A stretch of 64,000 nucleotides of DNA from E44-bin32 sp034430595 (GTDB taxonomy: Bacteria; Chloroflexota; Anaerolineae; Anaerolineales; E44-bin32): NCBI GenBank assembly GCA_034430595.1, contig DAOUEL010000078.1, positions 1 through 64,000 of the forward strand, given 5' to 3'. A model generated the notes under the pieces. The model saw only the letters and a list, made by a program, of their open reading frames with translations, searched no databases and had not been told where the DNA came from. This document shows positions 1 through 8,479 of this stretch, one piece after another; the stretch's first letter is position 1; each line of letters starts with the position of its first letter. The position numbers were made by a program, and so were the translations under genes.

Positions 1-174
1 CCCTTTATCAATGAGGCGCTGCGGGGCGGCACCGACCTGTCTACGCTGACACTGGTGCGTTTCTTCAGCGCCCATATCTGGATGCTGCCGGCCGCATTGT
101 TCGGCATCATCGGGGTTCATATTTATCTCGTCATCCGCCTTGGGATCAGCCATCTCCCTTCCGAGGACGAATAG
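1..174 (+). CDS. cytochrome b (b6-type), C-terminal fragment
   Basis: The reading frame is open from the window edge to a TAG at 172-174, giving about 57 residues. They contain RFFSAHIWMLP followed by GVHIYLVIRLG, the last haem-ligand histidine pair and helix of a b6-type cytochrome b (QcrB/PetB-like). The protein is an integral membrane subunit of a quinol:cytochrome c reductase. It ends after the fourth-helix region, as b6-type proteins do, and the missing subunit IV part is encoded by the next gene 10 bases downstream. The 5' end lies outside the window. The family call is well supported; the exact complex type is inferred. Confidence 0.85.
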   Translation, partial: PFINEALRGGTDLSTLTLVRFFSAHIWMLPAALFGIIGVHIYLVIRLGISHLPSEDE

Positions 175-184
175 GAGCGGCGCC

Positions 185-1408
185 GTGGAATCCGATCCAA
201 AGCAACGCTACAAGGAACGCTACGAAGCCGCCAAGCAGCACGGGGTGAAGTTCTTCCCTGACATTATCTACAAGGACATGATCGTGTCCTTCGCAATTTT
301 CCTACTGCTGGTGGGGCTGGCGACCTTCATCGGAGTCAAGGCTGAGCCCCCGGCCGACCCGAATGATGCCAACTACGTTCCGCGCCCGGAGTGGTATTTC
401 CTCTTCCTTTTCCAGCTTTTAAAATATTTTCCGGGATCCCTGGAGTGGGTTGGCACGACGATCGTGCCGGTCGTGGGTATCCTGGCCCTGCTGCTTCTGC
501 CGTTCTATGATCGCAGCCCCTTCCGCCACTGGTCGAAGCGTAAACTTGCCATTGGTGTGATGGGTGTCACGATGGTCGGTGTGGTTGTGCTGACGTTATT
601 GGCGGCATTTACTACCCCACCACAAGAAGAATTCAGCGCTGCCGGGTCGATAAGCGAACAGCTGATCGCCGGACAGGACCTGTATAGCATCCAATGCGTC
701 GAATGTCATGGATCCGAGGGAGAAGGCGGCGAGATCACGACCGTCGAAGGATTGGAGGGAGTCGTAGTCCCTCCCATCAACGCTCTAGATTTCATTTACA
801 CCCGCACCGATCAGACAATTTACAACGTGATCGATTACGGGCAGCAGGATCTCGGTATGCCGCCCTTCGGCCTGGCCTACGGCGGCGAACTCGACCGGGC
901 CTCAATCGATGCCATCGTGACTTTCATTCGCTACACCTGGGACGACCGGGTTGAAGTGCCGCAGGAGGCGGTAGGGGCTGGCGCTGTACCCGAGTTGGGG
1001 CCGGACCAGATTCCAACCTATACGGAATTCATCGAGCCAATTATCCGCCGCACCTGCGTCTCCTGCCATCGTCCAGGCAAGGAGAACAACAATTATCTGA
1101 TGGGAAGCTATGAAGAATTGCTGACTACCGGGGATGATGCCCCCAATTTGATCGCCGGCGATCTGGGCAGCAACTTGATCCGTTCGCTCCACCGCGAGGA
1201 AACGGACGAGTGGGGGCCGATGCCTCCGTCCAAGCCGCTCAAGGAAGAATGGATCGTGATCTTTGAACGCTGGGTGCTGGCCGGCATGCCAGAGACACCG
1301 GCCGACTTGCCTACACCGACGCCTACCGAGGGCTCCCTGGGCCAGGCGGCTGAAGCCACGCTCGAGCCCGGAGCCGAGGGAACCACAGAACCATCAGTAA
1401 CCCCATAA
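185..1408 (+). CDS. subunit IV-dihaem cytochrome c fusion (QcrC-like)
   Basis: A 407-residue protein, taken to start at GTG 185 because TAGGAGCGG lies just before it and the cytochrome b gene stops at 174. Residues 30-145 hold three membrane helices and the quinol-site PEWY motif (68-71), as in cytochrome b6f subunit IV. The C-terminal half faces outward and has two haem c sites, CVECH at 171-175 and CVSCH at 291-295, each followed by a possible Met ligand (GMPPF near 224, GPMPPS near 344). The tail is Pro/Thr rich. With the upstream b6-type gene this resembles the Bacillus QcrB/QcrC arrangement, but Bacillus QcrC carries one haem c; a second is present here. Role: electron transfer from menaquinol to a cytochrome c or oxidase. 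Confidence 0.85.
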   Translation: MESDPKQRYKERYEAAKQHGVKFFPDIIYKDMIVSFAIFLLLVGLATFIGVKAEPPADPNDANYVPRPEWYFLFLFQLLKYFPGSLEWVGTTIVPVVGILALLLLPFYDRSPFRHWSKRKLAIGVMGVTMVGVVVLTLLAAFTTPPQEEFSAAGSISEQLIAGQDLYSIQCVECHGSEGEGGEITTVEGLEGVVVPPINALDFIYTRTDQTIYNVIDYGQQDLGMPPFGLAYGGELDRASIDAIVTFIRYTWDDRVEVPQEAVGAGAVPELGPDQIPTYTEFIEPIIRRTCVSCHRPGKENNNYLMGSYEELLTTGDDAPNLIAGDLGSNLIRSLHREETDEWGPMPPSKPLKEEWIVIFERWVLAGMPETPADLPTPTPTEGSLGQAAEATLEPGAEGTTEPSVTP

Positions 1409-1424
1409 ATAAATCGAAGCAAGC

Positions 1425-1451
1425 GTGGGGGCGGGGTAACCCCGCCCCCAC
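1425..1451. repeat. GTRGGGGC-family palindrome, copy 1
   Basis: A 12-base arm GTGGGGGCGGGG (1425-1436) is followed by TAA and the exact reverse complement (1440-1451). It lies between the convergent genes ending at 1408 and 1594. There is no T-run after it on either strand, so it is not a textbook intrinsic terminator. It is the most divergent of four related palindromes (others at 18814, 38719 and 54327). Confidence 0.8.
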
Positions 1452-1593
1452 ACCGCTTAATCCCACCAACCAGGCGAATTTATGCGATTTTTGCAGAGGC
1501 GGTCATTCGTATTTGGGTCTCGGTTTATCGTGCATGGTGCCAGGAAAAACCAATATCCCGGTATGGCGAAGGCCCCCCACTCAAACTGCCCTG

Positions 1594-2409
1594 TTACGGA
1601 AGCAATCGGAAGTTGATATCATCCAGCTGCTGGTTGGACTCTAATTCGATTTCGTATTGTTCCGGCAGTAAAGCATGGCTTTCTGGATCGGGGATAAGAC
1701 AGTAGGTGCCGCTCAGCAGGCTGGGGATGAACAACCGCCCATAGGCATTGGATTCGACCAGCCGCAGCGTCTCCTCTCCTGGACAGTTGCCAACCCGCAA
1801 GGTGAAGCGAGCATAACCAACGATCTCTCCGCTCTCTTCAGAATCACGGGTGCCGTTGCCGTTGCGATCGATATAACTCCAACCTGCTATCGAAGCCGGT
1901 ACGGGAGTTGGCGTAGGCGGAACGTCGAGCGGTAGTGAACCCAGGTCTCCCTCTACCGTAGCATACGCTCCCCACAGGTAGCATGTCCGGCCTGGATTGT
2001 CGGGGTTGTCAACAACCCAGTAATCCGGAATCGTGGAGCGCTGGACGACACGTGTGCGTTCGCCAACGAGCAGCGCACCCACCATCTCGAAATCCTTCCC
2101 AGGGCCTATGCGGCAGTTAGTGTCAATCCGGACCTCGACCCATACGCTGGCTGGTGTTGGGGTGCTCTGTGGAGTAATAGAGGGAGCGGTGCTGGTTGCG
2201 GCACCCTCAAATCCGGCCGGGGACTTTGTAGGAGCTGCGCCAAGAGTTACCAGGGCCTGGCGGGTGGAGGCGGCGATCGTGTCGATCGCCCGTGAGGTTT
2301 CTGACCCGAGAACCTGCTTTGCGATTGTGTCAGTGGGCCCGCCGCAGGCCGCGCCGAATAAACCCACAAGGCCAATGAAGAGATACTGTGCGGTCCGACC
2401 AGGCCTCAT
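1594..2409 (-). CDS. secreted lipoprotein with SH3-like and SdrD-B-like domains
   Basis: A 271-residue protein. The chosen start is ATG 2409, which overlaps the stop of the upstream gene as ATGA, so translation is probably coupled. Residues 1-21 form a hydrophobic signal ending in GAAC, a plausible but imperfect lipobox (Cys22). A Ser/Thr/Pro linker follows. Residues about 90-155 resemble a bacterial SH3-like module (CRIGPGKDF...YWVVDNP...CYLWG). Residues 175-271 begin IDRNGNGTRDSEE, typical of SdrD B-like/Cna-B beta-sandwich domains. It is probably an extracytoplasmic binding or scaffold protein; the specific role is unknown. The SH3 module recurs in several other secreted proteins of the window. 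Confidence 0.7.
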   Translation of the reverse strand: MRPGRTAQYLFIGLVGLFGAACGGPTDTIAKQVLGSETSRAIDTIAASTRQALVTLGAAPTKSPAGFEGAATSTAPSITPQSTPTPASVWVEVRIDTNCRIGPGKDFEMVGALLVGERTRVVQRSTIPDYWVVDNPDNPGRTCYLWGAYATVEGDLGSLPLDVPPTPTPVPASIAGWSYIDRNGNGTRDSEESGEIVGYARFTLRVGNCPGEETLRLVESNAYGRLFIPSLLSGTYCLIPDPESHALLPEQYEIELESNQQLDDINFRLLP

Positions 2410-2930
2410 GCCGCCGATTCGGTCCCTCTGCGAAACGCCCGCAGCAGCATCAAGAGACCGCCGAGGATTAAGGCGCCAGCCCCAATTGCCTTCAGCAGAG
2501 GCGGGCCAAAAAGAGTCGCGAACAAGCCGAATGCCGCTCCGTTCAGCACCATGAGCCACACCCCGACTTCCCCCGCTGTGCGTTCCCACCCGCCGATAAT
2601 GCTGGCGAGCATTAGGCCAAGCCCGACCGACGCTGGAAGCAGGATCCAGGCATAGGCCCAGGCCGCCCAGTCGTTGCTGAGTGTGTTGTAGAGAAAGACC
2701 AGGCCCAGAACAAGAAAGATCGACCCGGGGATGGCCAGGGCTGCCAAACCGCGCCGCGCCTCCTGTGCGATCAGTGCCGGCAGGAAGAAAGCAGCCGATA
2801 ACACCAGGAAAATCACCGGCCAGGTGCGGGCGAAAGTAAGTCCAGGAATAAGATTTACGACAAGAAAGATCGCCCCCAGGCTGATTAAAAACAGCGCTGC
2901 GGCGAGTGAACCTCGATCCATACGGCTCAT
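2406..2930 (-). CDS. LiaF/DUF5668-like membrane protein
   Basis: A 174-residue, highly hydrophobic protein starting at ATG 2930 behind AAAGGAGATCT. The N-terminal segment RGSLAAALFLISLGAIFLVV is like the transmembrane region of LiaI/LiaF-type envelope-stress proteins. Four or five helices cover most of the chain, and a short basic tail (RAFRRGTE) is cytoplasmic. It is translationally coupled to the downstream lipoprotein (ATGA overlap), so the two probably work together at the membrane. The function is not established from sequence. Confidence 0.65.
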   Translation of the reverse strand: MSRMDRGSLAAALFLISLGAIFLVVNLIPGLTFARTWPVIFLVLSAAFFLPALIAQEARRGLAALAIPGSIFLVLGLVFLYNTLSNDWAAWAYAWILLPASVGLGLMLASIIGGWERTAGEVGVWLMVLNGAAFGLFATLFGPPLLKAIGAGALILGGLLMLLRAFRRGTESAA

Positions 2931-2975
2931 AGAGATCTCCTTTCGTCCGATGATACGACCAAAGCGGCCACGACC

Positions 2976-2981
2976 ATTATA
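2976..2981 (-). promoter_or_regulatory. -10 box for the LiaF-like/lipoprotein pair
   Basis: On the minus strand this reads TATAAT, about 45 bases upstream of ATG 2930. No convincing -35 hexamer is visible at 16-18 bases spacing. Confidence 0.45.
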
Positions 2982-3095
2982 CCCAGCGCACAGGAACACA
3001 ACGCTCAAACTAGAGTCCTGTCGACAATGGTAGCCGTGTACCTTATGATGATGAACACGACGGCAGGTCAGACCGCAGGAGGACATACGTATCGC

Positions 3096-4619
3096 ATGCG
3101 AAGATTCCGTCCGCCGATCACCTTGCTTTGCTTGATCGCTCTGCTGGCTGGTGCGGGCAGCGCATTCGCCGCGCCGATGGCCTGGACGCGAGTCTCACAA
3201 GGGATCGACTACCAGAGCTTTGTGCTTCCCGGACCTGTGCGGGCATTCGTAGCGCGAATGGACCGCTCGAATACCAACCTGATCCTGGAAAGCGGCCTGG
3301 CACAAAGCTCGGTTCTTGCTGGAACCGAAACTGTTCGCCAGATTGCAAAGCGCTATGATAGAGCCCTCAACGCCTGGGGCGGAACATGGGAGTCCACGAA
3401 TCAGGTATGGGTCGCGATCAACGGTTCCTACTTTGACCTGGAAAACGGCGAACCGTTCGGCGGGATCATTCAAGGTGCCGAGTACTCGCTGATGTATGGA
3501 GATCTTCAGGGGGTAAGCGGCCTGGTGTTCAAGCAGGATCGCTCGGTGTTTGTAGGTGGCTGTTTATCTCATCCCCCAGATAAACAGCGGGTTACCAATC
3601 TAACGACAGATGAATATATCGAAATCGATGACATTAACAATCTGAGCGGTAACGATCAGGTCGTTCTGTACACCGATTCCTTCAACGGCTTTAGCCCGGG
3701 TGGCGCCAACCGGGTTGAGCTGGTTATCGAAATGACCCGGCCGGCCGGTATCTTGCCGGCCCCCGCGTATGCGCCGGGTGTCGTCCTTGAGGTGCGCGAG
3801 GGCCTCGGTCCAGCCCCGATTATGTTCAATCAGGTTGTACTTTCCATGCGCGGGCCTGAGCGTGAGCGACTGGTGCAGCTATTTCACCCGGGTGACAAAA
3901 TTGGGATTTCGCTCGAGCTTACACACTACTCGCTTGATTGCCGCACCCCCAACCCCGACTCCTGGACCAAGGCCTATTCAAGCATCGCTGGCAACATCTT
4001 GTTCCTCGCGAATGGTCGGATTCTGGACACTGAAAATCAGGGTGCTAACCTGCGCAACCCGCGCACGGCTATCTGCTACAACGATGAGTATATTTATTTT
4101 GTTGTTGTGGATGGTCGCGCCGAAGGCTACAGCATCGGCATGACGACCTCTGAACTGGGGGGCTTTTGCCAGGAGAAGCTCCAGGCGATGTGGGGGGTAA
4201 ACCTGGACGGCGGTGGATCGTCCACGATGTGGGTGAACGGTATCGTCCAGAATCATCCCTCCGATGGGCACGAACGGGGTGTGGCGAATGCCATCATGAT
4301 GGTCGCCGTGCAGCCAGGCCAACACTCGACCGTTTTTGCGCCCGGGAACCAGGTCCAAGCTCTTATCCCGACCAATATTCTGCTCGGACCGGGGACCAAT
4401 TACCGGGCCATCGCTTCGGTCGACGCCGGTACCCGGGGCACGATCATGCCTCAACCCACCGGAGTAAACGGGGTTTTCGCCAAGTCTACGTACTGGTGGA
4501 AGGTCGACTTTGGCGGCACGGTCGGCTGGGTTGACGAACGCGCCCTTGAGCGTTCTCCCTCCAGCGAGGCAGCCGAGCCTGCTCAGCTCCTGCTTGAACA
4601 GCTACTCGGAGCGGAGTGA
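3096..4619 (+). CDS. phosphodiester glycosidase family protein with SH3-like tail
   Basis: A 507-residue exported protein when started at ATG 3096, where a typical signal peptide begins (MRRFRPPITLLCLIALLAG, cleavage near SAFA). AGGAGG lies 13 bases upstream, rather far, so an earlier start remains possible. The main domain is of the NAGPA/phosphodiester glycosidase type. Its hallmark NLDGGGSSTMWVNG lies near residue 367, after NGSYFD near residue 110. The last ~75 residues (GPGTNYRAIAS...TYWWKVDFGGTVGWVDE) form an SH3-like wall or glycan-binding module. The family removes sugar caps from phosphodiester-linked glycans; the substrate here is unknown. Confidence 0.8.
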   Translation: MRRFRPPITLLCLIALLAGAGSAFAAPMAWTRVSQGIDYQSFVLPGPVRAFVARMDRSNTNLILESGLAQSSVLAGTETVRQIAKRYDRALNAWGGTWESTNQVWVAINGSYFDLENGEPFGGIIQGAEYSLMYGDLQGVSGLVFKQDRSVFVGGCLSHPPDKQRVTNLTTDEYIEIDDINNLSGNDQVVLYTDSFNGFSPGGANRVELVIEMTRPAGILPAPAYAPGVVLEVREGLGPAPIMFNQVVLSMRGPERERLVQLFHPGDKIGISLELTHYSLDCRTPNPDSWTKAYSSIAGNILFLANGRILDTENQGANLRNPRTAICYNDEYIYFVVVDGRAEGYSIGMTTSELGGFCQEKLQAMWGVNLDGGGSSTMWVNGIVQNHPSDGHERGVANAIMMVAVQPGQHSTVFAPGNQVQALIPTNILLGPGTNYRAIASVDAGTRGTIMPQPTGVNGVFAKSTYWWKVDFGGTVGWVDERALERSPSSEAAEPAQLLLEQLLGAE

Positions 4620-4636
4620 TCCCGGCCGATTCCCCG

Positions 4637-4675
4637 TTGACTTACCCCCTGTCGTCACGCTAAACTAAGTTAGCG
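4637..4675 (+). promoter_or_regulatory. promoter with palindrome over the -10 region
   Basis: TTGACT (4637-4642) and TAAACT (4661-4666) are 18 bases apart. A perfect inverted repeat CGCTAA-ACTAAG-TTAGCG (4658-4675) covers the -10 box, so a repressor bound there would block transcription of the gene at 4701. The binding protein is unknown. Confidence 0.5.
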
Positions 4676-4700
4676 ATTCATTGGGTCACAGGGGGTGATC

Positions 4701-6755
4701 ATGACCTGCTCCTCAAACGTGCGCGCCACGCTCGGCGTCGCCTTTCTCGGATTGTTTCTTTTCAACCTGCCCGTTCCTGCCCTTCTGTTCCCGGCAGACA
4801 AGGGGCAAATGGAACCGGGCGAACCGCCACCCACTCATACCCCTTCCCCTCCTGGCGCCACACCAACAACCCCGGCGACAATCATGACCCCCAGCGCGGA
4901 ACCATCTGTGGCCATCTCTGCCACAACGCCGTACCCGGAAGCTTCACCCAGCGATTCGCCTGTCACCAGCACCGCGGGCACCGCTTCGCCGAGCCCATCC
5001 CCCGGTTCTACATTGCCTACAGGCACTGCATCCTTTGATGTTCCATCGACAACACCTTCACCGACCTTCACGATTTCTCCCTCACCAACGTCCAACCCCA
5101 CCTCCTTACCTTTGCCCACGCCATCGACGCCTGGCAGCATCTTGATCAACGAAATAGCATGGGCCGGAACGCTGTCTTCGGCCCATGACGAATGGATCGA
5201 GCTGCACAACCCGTCCTCAAGCATTGTCTGGATCGACGGTTGGATCCTCTCAGATGGAGGTGACATCCAGGTTGATCTCCGTGGCCGGATCGAGCCCTTC
5301 GGTTACTTGCTATTGGAGAGAACGGACGACAGCACGATTGCGGACGTCGCCGCAGATGTCATCTATACCGGTTCGCTGCATAACGGCGGCGAACAACTGC
5401 GATTAGTCGATGCCGCAGGCACGTTGATTGATAGTGCGAACCTGGATGGCGGGACGTGGCCGGCGGGCGATGCCTCTTCCAGGGCCAGCATGGAACGCGT
5501 TGGCGGAGCAGATCAGAGCGGCAACTGGCGGTCGTTTACAGGATATGGCGGTAATGGGCACGATGCCGCCGGCGGACCAATTCAGGGCACCCCGAGGCAA
5601 CCGAATTCGATCTTTTTTGCAACGCCCACCCTAATTGCGCTTCCAACACCATCTGCGACCCCTACCACGACCCCATCTTCAGAGCCGATTGCCGCTCCGA
5701 CCGGTTCGATCCTCATCAATGAGATTGCATGGGCAGGCACGCTTGCTTCTGCCAGCGATGAGTGGATCGAGCTTTACAACCCTGGTGAAGAGCCCATGGG
5801 TCTGCTTGGATGGACGCTCACCGATGGAGGCGACATCCTCGTTGAACTCGAGGGCAGCCTGGCTCCGGGCGGGTACTTCCTGCTCGAGCGGACCGATGAT
5901 TCGGCTATTGTGAACATTGCCGCCGACCTGACGTATTCAGGTTCGCTTTCAAACACCGGGGAAATCATCAGCCTTTATGATCCAACAGGAAGCCTGATCG
6001 ACCTGGCCAACGCCTCCGGAGGGGGTTGGCCGGCGGGGGATGCCGCTTCGCGCTCAAGCATGGAGCGACTCGGCAGCGGTTGGGGGACATTCACCGGCTA
6101 CCACGGCAATGGCACGGATGCCAGCGGGCAGCCGATTCCGGGCACGCCCCGCCAACCGAATTCGCTGCTCTTTCCAACGCCCCAACCGACCTGGATTCCG
6201 GGCAAGCTCGTCATCAACGAGGTGCTGATCCGCCCACATTACGATTGGCAGGGCACAGGAGGGGTTGACGCCGGCGATGAATTCATTGAAATTCTCAACC
6301 TCGGCCCGGGCCCGGTTAACCTTCGTGGGCTTATTCTCGACGATCTGCCGGATGCCGGCTCTTCGCCTTATGAACTGCGTTCGGCAGTGCTTGAGCCAGG
6401 TGCTTACCGTGTCATCTTCCGCTCCCGCACCCATATCGCCTTGAACGACAGTGGAGACATGGTTCGCTTGCTGGCCCCGGACGGACGGCTGATCGACCAG
6501 ATTTCCTATCTGCGCGTGCGGGCATACAACTTGAGTTTCGGGCGATTCCCGGATGGGTCTGGACATCTGAGCTACGGGCTCTGGCCGACGCCCGGCCAGC
6601 CCAACCTGCCCTTTGATGAAAACCCTCCCTCACCCACCCTGCTTTTTAGCTGCATGCGGCCGGGTTCGGGGCGGTTGGAGCGCCTGGCTCGCGTGCCGGG
6701 GATGAGCGCCCGTTTGCGTGGAATGGGTTTCACCACCTGCCGTCCCTCAAAATAG
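4701..6755 (+). CDS. secreted protein with three lamin-tail domains
   Basis: A 684-residue protein, started at ATG 4701 (GGGGTG six bases upstream; GTG 4695 is in frame but inside this site). An N-terminal hydrophobic stretch is a signal peptide or anchor. About 110 residues of Pro/Ser/Thr-rich linker follow. Three lamin-tail domains come next, each opening with a variant of LINEIAWAGT or VINEVLI: about residues 146-300, 336-490 and 501-610. Domains 1 and 2 are close copies, including WPAGDASSR and a shared TPRQPNS end, and are separated by another Pro/Thr linker; domain 3 is more diverged. Such domains occur in bacterial surface proteins and extracellular nucleases, but no catalytic domain is seen here. 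Likely cell-surface adhesive or structural. Confidence 0.75.
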   Translation: MTCSSNVRATLGVAFLGLFLFNLPVPALLFPADKGQMEPGEPPPTHTPSPPGATPTTPATIMTPSAEPSVAISATTPYPEASPSDSPVTSTAGTASPSPSPGSTLPTGTASFDVPSTTPSPTFTISPSPTSNPTSLPLPTPSTPGSILINEIAWAGTLSSAHDEWIELHNPSSSIVWIDGWILSDGGDIQVDLRGRIEPFGYLLLERTDDSTIADVAADVIYTGSLHNGGEQLRLVDAAGTLIDSANLDGGTWPAGDASSRASMERVGGADQSGNWRSFTGYGGNGHDAAGGPIQGTPRQPNSIFFATPTLIALPTPSATPTTTPSSEPIAAPTGSILINEIAWAGTLASASDEWIELYNPGEEPMGLLGWTLTDGGDILVELEGSLAPGGYFLLERTDDSAIVNIAADLTYSGSLSNTGEIISLYDPTGSLIDLANASGGGWPAGDAASRSSMERLGSGWGTFTGYHGNGTDASGQPIPGTPRQPNSLLFPTPQPTWIPGKLVINEVLIRPHYDWQGTGGVDAGDEFIEILNLGPGPVNLRGLILDDLPDAGSSPYELRSAVLEPGAYRVIFRSRTHIALNDSGDMVRLLAPDGRLIDQISYLRVRAYNLSFGRFPDGSGHLSYGLWPTPGQPNLPFDENPPSPTLLFSCMRPGSGRLERLARVPGMSARLRGMGFTTCRPSK

Positions 6756-6976
6756 CGGCTTGACCCATCGTTGGTTCAGTAGGTCAGGGTCCTGGGTTGC
6801 CGCATCTCGGCTTGACCATATATGCCATTCGGTTCCGTCTTAGCGAGCGAAAAGCGTCCAACCCCGATGTTTTCCTGCCAGGATGGGTGTTTAGTAGATA
6901 TTCTGTGCCGTTCCAAGAGTGGGCGGCTTTGTTATTCCGGGCACGCAGGTGTCGTTAACACATTCTTAAGGCGTAG

Positions 6977-6997
6977 TTCGTATACTTTATGTACGAA
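6977..6997 (+). promoter_or_regulatory. inverted repeat with embedded -10 box
   Basis: TTCGTA (6977-6982) and TACGAA (6992-6997) flank a 9-base centre. TATACT (6981-6986) inside it is a good -10 box, 34 bases upstream of ATG 7021; TTAACA at 6955-6960 is a -35 candidate with a long 20-base spacer. A regulator on the repeat would control the small gene at 7021. The rest of 6756-7005 shows no gene or RNA I recognise. Confidence 0.5.
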
Positions 6998-7020
6998 GTT
7001 GTTTCTTGGAGACAATTGCA

Positions 7021-7230
7021 ATGGATGCCACAAGAGAAGTACGAGAGACCCAAAAGGGCCTTCGCATCGCCACCGGCCTGATCAAGGTGCGTGGCGGTGA
7101 AATCTACGTTCAAATCGATGACGAGCGGATCATTCCGGTGCTTTCCGGCGGTATGGTCGAGGCTGCTCTAAACGAACTCGGGGGCCAGCTGGTAGAGATT
7201 GAACCCGGGGTTCCGTTTGGTTTAAACTAA
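7021..7230 (+). CDS. small conserved-looking protein, function unknown
   Basis: A 69-residue protein starting at ATG 7021 with GGAGA eight bases upstream. It begins with a charged stretch, then KVRGGEIYVQIDDERIIPVLSGG, which predicts a small beta-rich fold. It has no signal peptide, membrane helix or cysteine. It stands alone, with its own promoter/inverted repeat upstream and a strong terminator downstream, so it is expressed as a single gene and may be regulated by the protein that binds the repeat. I do not recognise the family. Confidence 0.65.
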   Translation: MDATREVRETQKGLRIATGLIKVRGGEIYVQIDDERIIPVLSGGMVEAALNELGGQLVEIEPGVPFGLN

Positions 7231-7253
7231 GGCAAAGTCCCGCTTTCACAACG

Positions 7254-7280
7254 AGGGATCGCATGGAGCGATCTCTTTTT
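7254..7280 (+). terminator. intrinsic terminator after the 69-residue gene
   Basis: AGGGATCGC (7254-7262) pairs with GCGATCTCT (7268-7276), with one G-T pair and a five-base loop. It runs directly into TTTTT. Confidence 0.75.
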
Positions 7281-7408
7281 CGTTGAAACCGCTTGCTTGC
7301 CAGTCAAAAGCCTTTCCAATTGATGCGCTCCATCTTAGAATGTCCGCTGTACCCAACGTGGACTGGCGAAGCGATCCTGATCATCTCGTGGAAAGGACTG
7401 GCTCCTGT

Positions 7409-8452
7409 ATGAATGTACTGGTGACCGGCAGCAGCGGTCTCATCGGCTCGGAAGCCGTTGTCTACTTCGACCGTCTTGGATTCAAGGTGAGCGGCATCGA
7501 TAACAACATGCGAGCCGACTTTTTTGGTCCACGCGGAGACACAACCTGGAACCGCGATCGGCTTCTCGCAACCTGTCCGGGTTTTTCACATACAGACCTT
7601 GATATTCGCGATCGGGAGGCCATTGACCGCTTCTTCGTCCAGCATCAATTCGAGTTAATCATCCATGCGGCAGCCCAACCCAGTCACGACCTGGCTGCGC
7701 GACGTCCGTTTGATGATTTTGATGTCAACGCAACCGGCACACTCAACCTGCTGGAGGCCACCCGGCGGCATGCCCCGAACGCCATATTTATCCATATGAG
7801 CACAAACAAGGTTTATGGGGACGGGCCCAACCGAATCGCTCTGAAGGAGCTTGACACCCGCTGGGATTATGACGATCCGGAATACGTGAACGGAATCCCG
7901 GAAGAATTTCCTGTCGACCAATGCCTTCATTCACTCTTCGGCGCATCGAAGCTTGCCGGCGATATTCTCGCCCAGGAGTACGGCCGCTATTTCGGACTTA
8001 GAACGGGGATCTTTCGCGGAGGCTGCCTGACGGGCCCTTACCATTCGGGTGTCGAGCTGCATGGTTTCCTAAGCTACCTGGTAGGCGTCGCCTTACAGGA
8101 AAGCCCTTATACGATCTATGGCTATAAGGGCAAGCAGGTGCGCGACCAGATCCATAGTCATGATGTCATCAGCGCCTTCTGGCATTTCGCTCAGGATCCC
8201 CGTCCGGGCGAAGTCTACAACCTGGGCGGAGGCAAGGAGAATTCGGCCAGCTTGCTCGAAAGCGTAGCCCGCATCGAAGAGCTGACAGGCAAAAGACCTC
8301 AGATCACGTACTCGGAGCAGAATCGCATCGGGGACCATATCTGCTACTACTCTGACCTGCAGAAATTGAGATCCCATTTCCCGGACTGGAACTTGAGCTA
8401 CTCTCTGGACGAGATCCTTGAGGAAATGATCTCAGTTATGCAGCGCCGCTGA
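7409..8452 (+). CDS. NAD-dependent epimerase, CDP-paratose 2-epimerase-like
   Basis: A 347-residue short-chain dehydrogenase/reductase. The start is ATG 7409, because the nucleotide-binding motif TGSSGLIG begins at residue 6. The features GIDNNMR, FFGPRGDTTWN and FRGGCLTGP are characteristic of the CDP-paratose/tyvelose epimerase-like branch. The catalytic Ser/Thr region is STNKVYGD. At the usual YxxxK position the sequence is FGASK, so Phe replaces the general-base Tyr; I recall this variant in related proteins but could not check it. It is followed by a glycosyltransferase 27 bases downstream, which fits a role in making a deoxy-sugar or other nucleotide sugar for surface glycans. Substrate uncertain. 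Confidence 0.75.
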   Translation: MNVLVTGSSGLIGSEAVVYFDRLGFKVSGIDNNMRADFFGPRGDTTWNRDRLLATCPGFSHTDLDIRDREAIDRFFVQHQFELIIHAAAQPSHDLAARRPFDDFDVNATGTLNLLEATRRHAPNAIFIHMSTNKVYGDGPNRIALKELDTRWDYDDPEYVNGIPEEFPVDQCLHSLFGASKLAGDILAQEYGRYFGLRTGIFRGGCLTGPYHSGVELHGFLSYLVGVALQESPYTIYGYKGKQVRDQIHSHDVISAFWHFAQDPRPGEVYNLGGGKENSASLLESVARIEELTGKRPQITYSEQNRIGDHICYYSDLQKLRSHFPDWNLSYSLDEILEEMISVMQRR

Positions 8453-8479
8453 TCCTGTTCGGCAGATAAAAGGTCAACG

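Noticed and set aside
5100..6200. Long internal direct repeat as a possible mobile element
   Set aside because: It is explained by two copies of the lamin-tail domain within one reading frame; there are no terminal repeats or transposase.
6971..7000. Sequence resembling a loxP-type recombination site
   Set aside because: Only the short TTCGTA/TACGAA arms agree. Its place over a -10 box fits an operator, and no recombinase is nearby.
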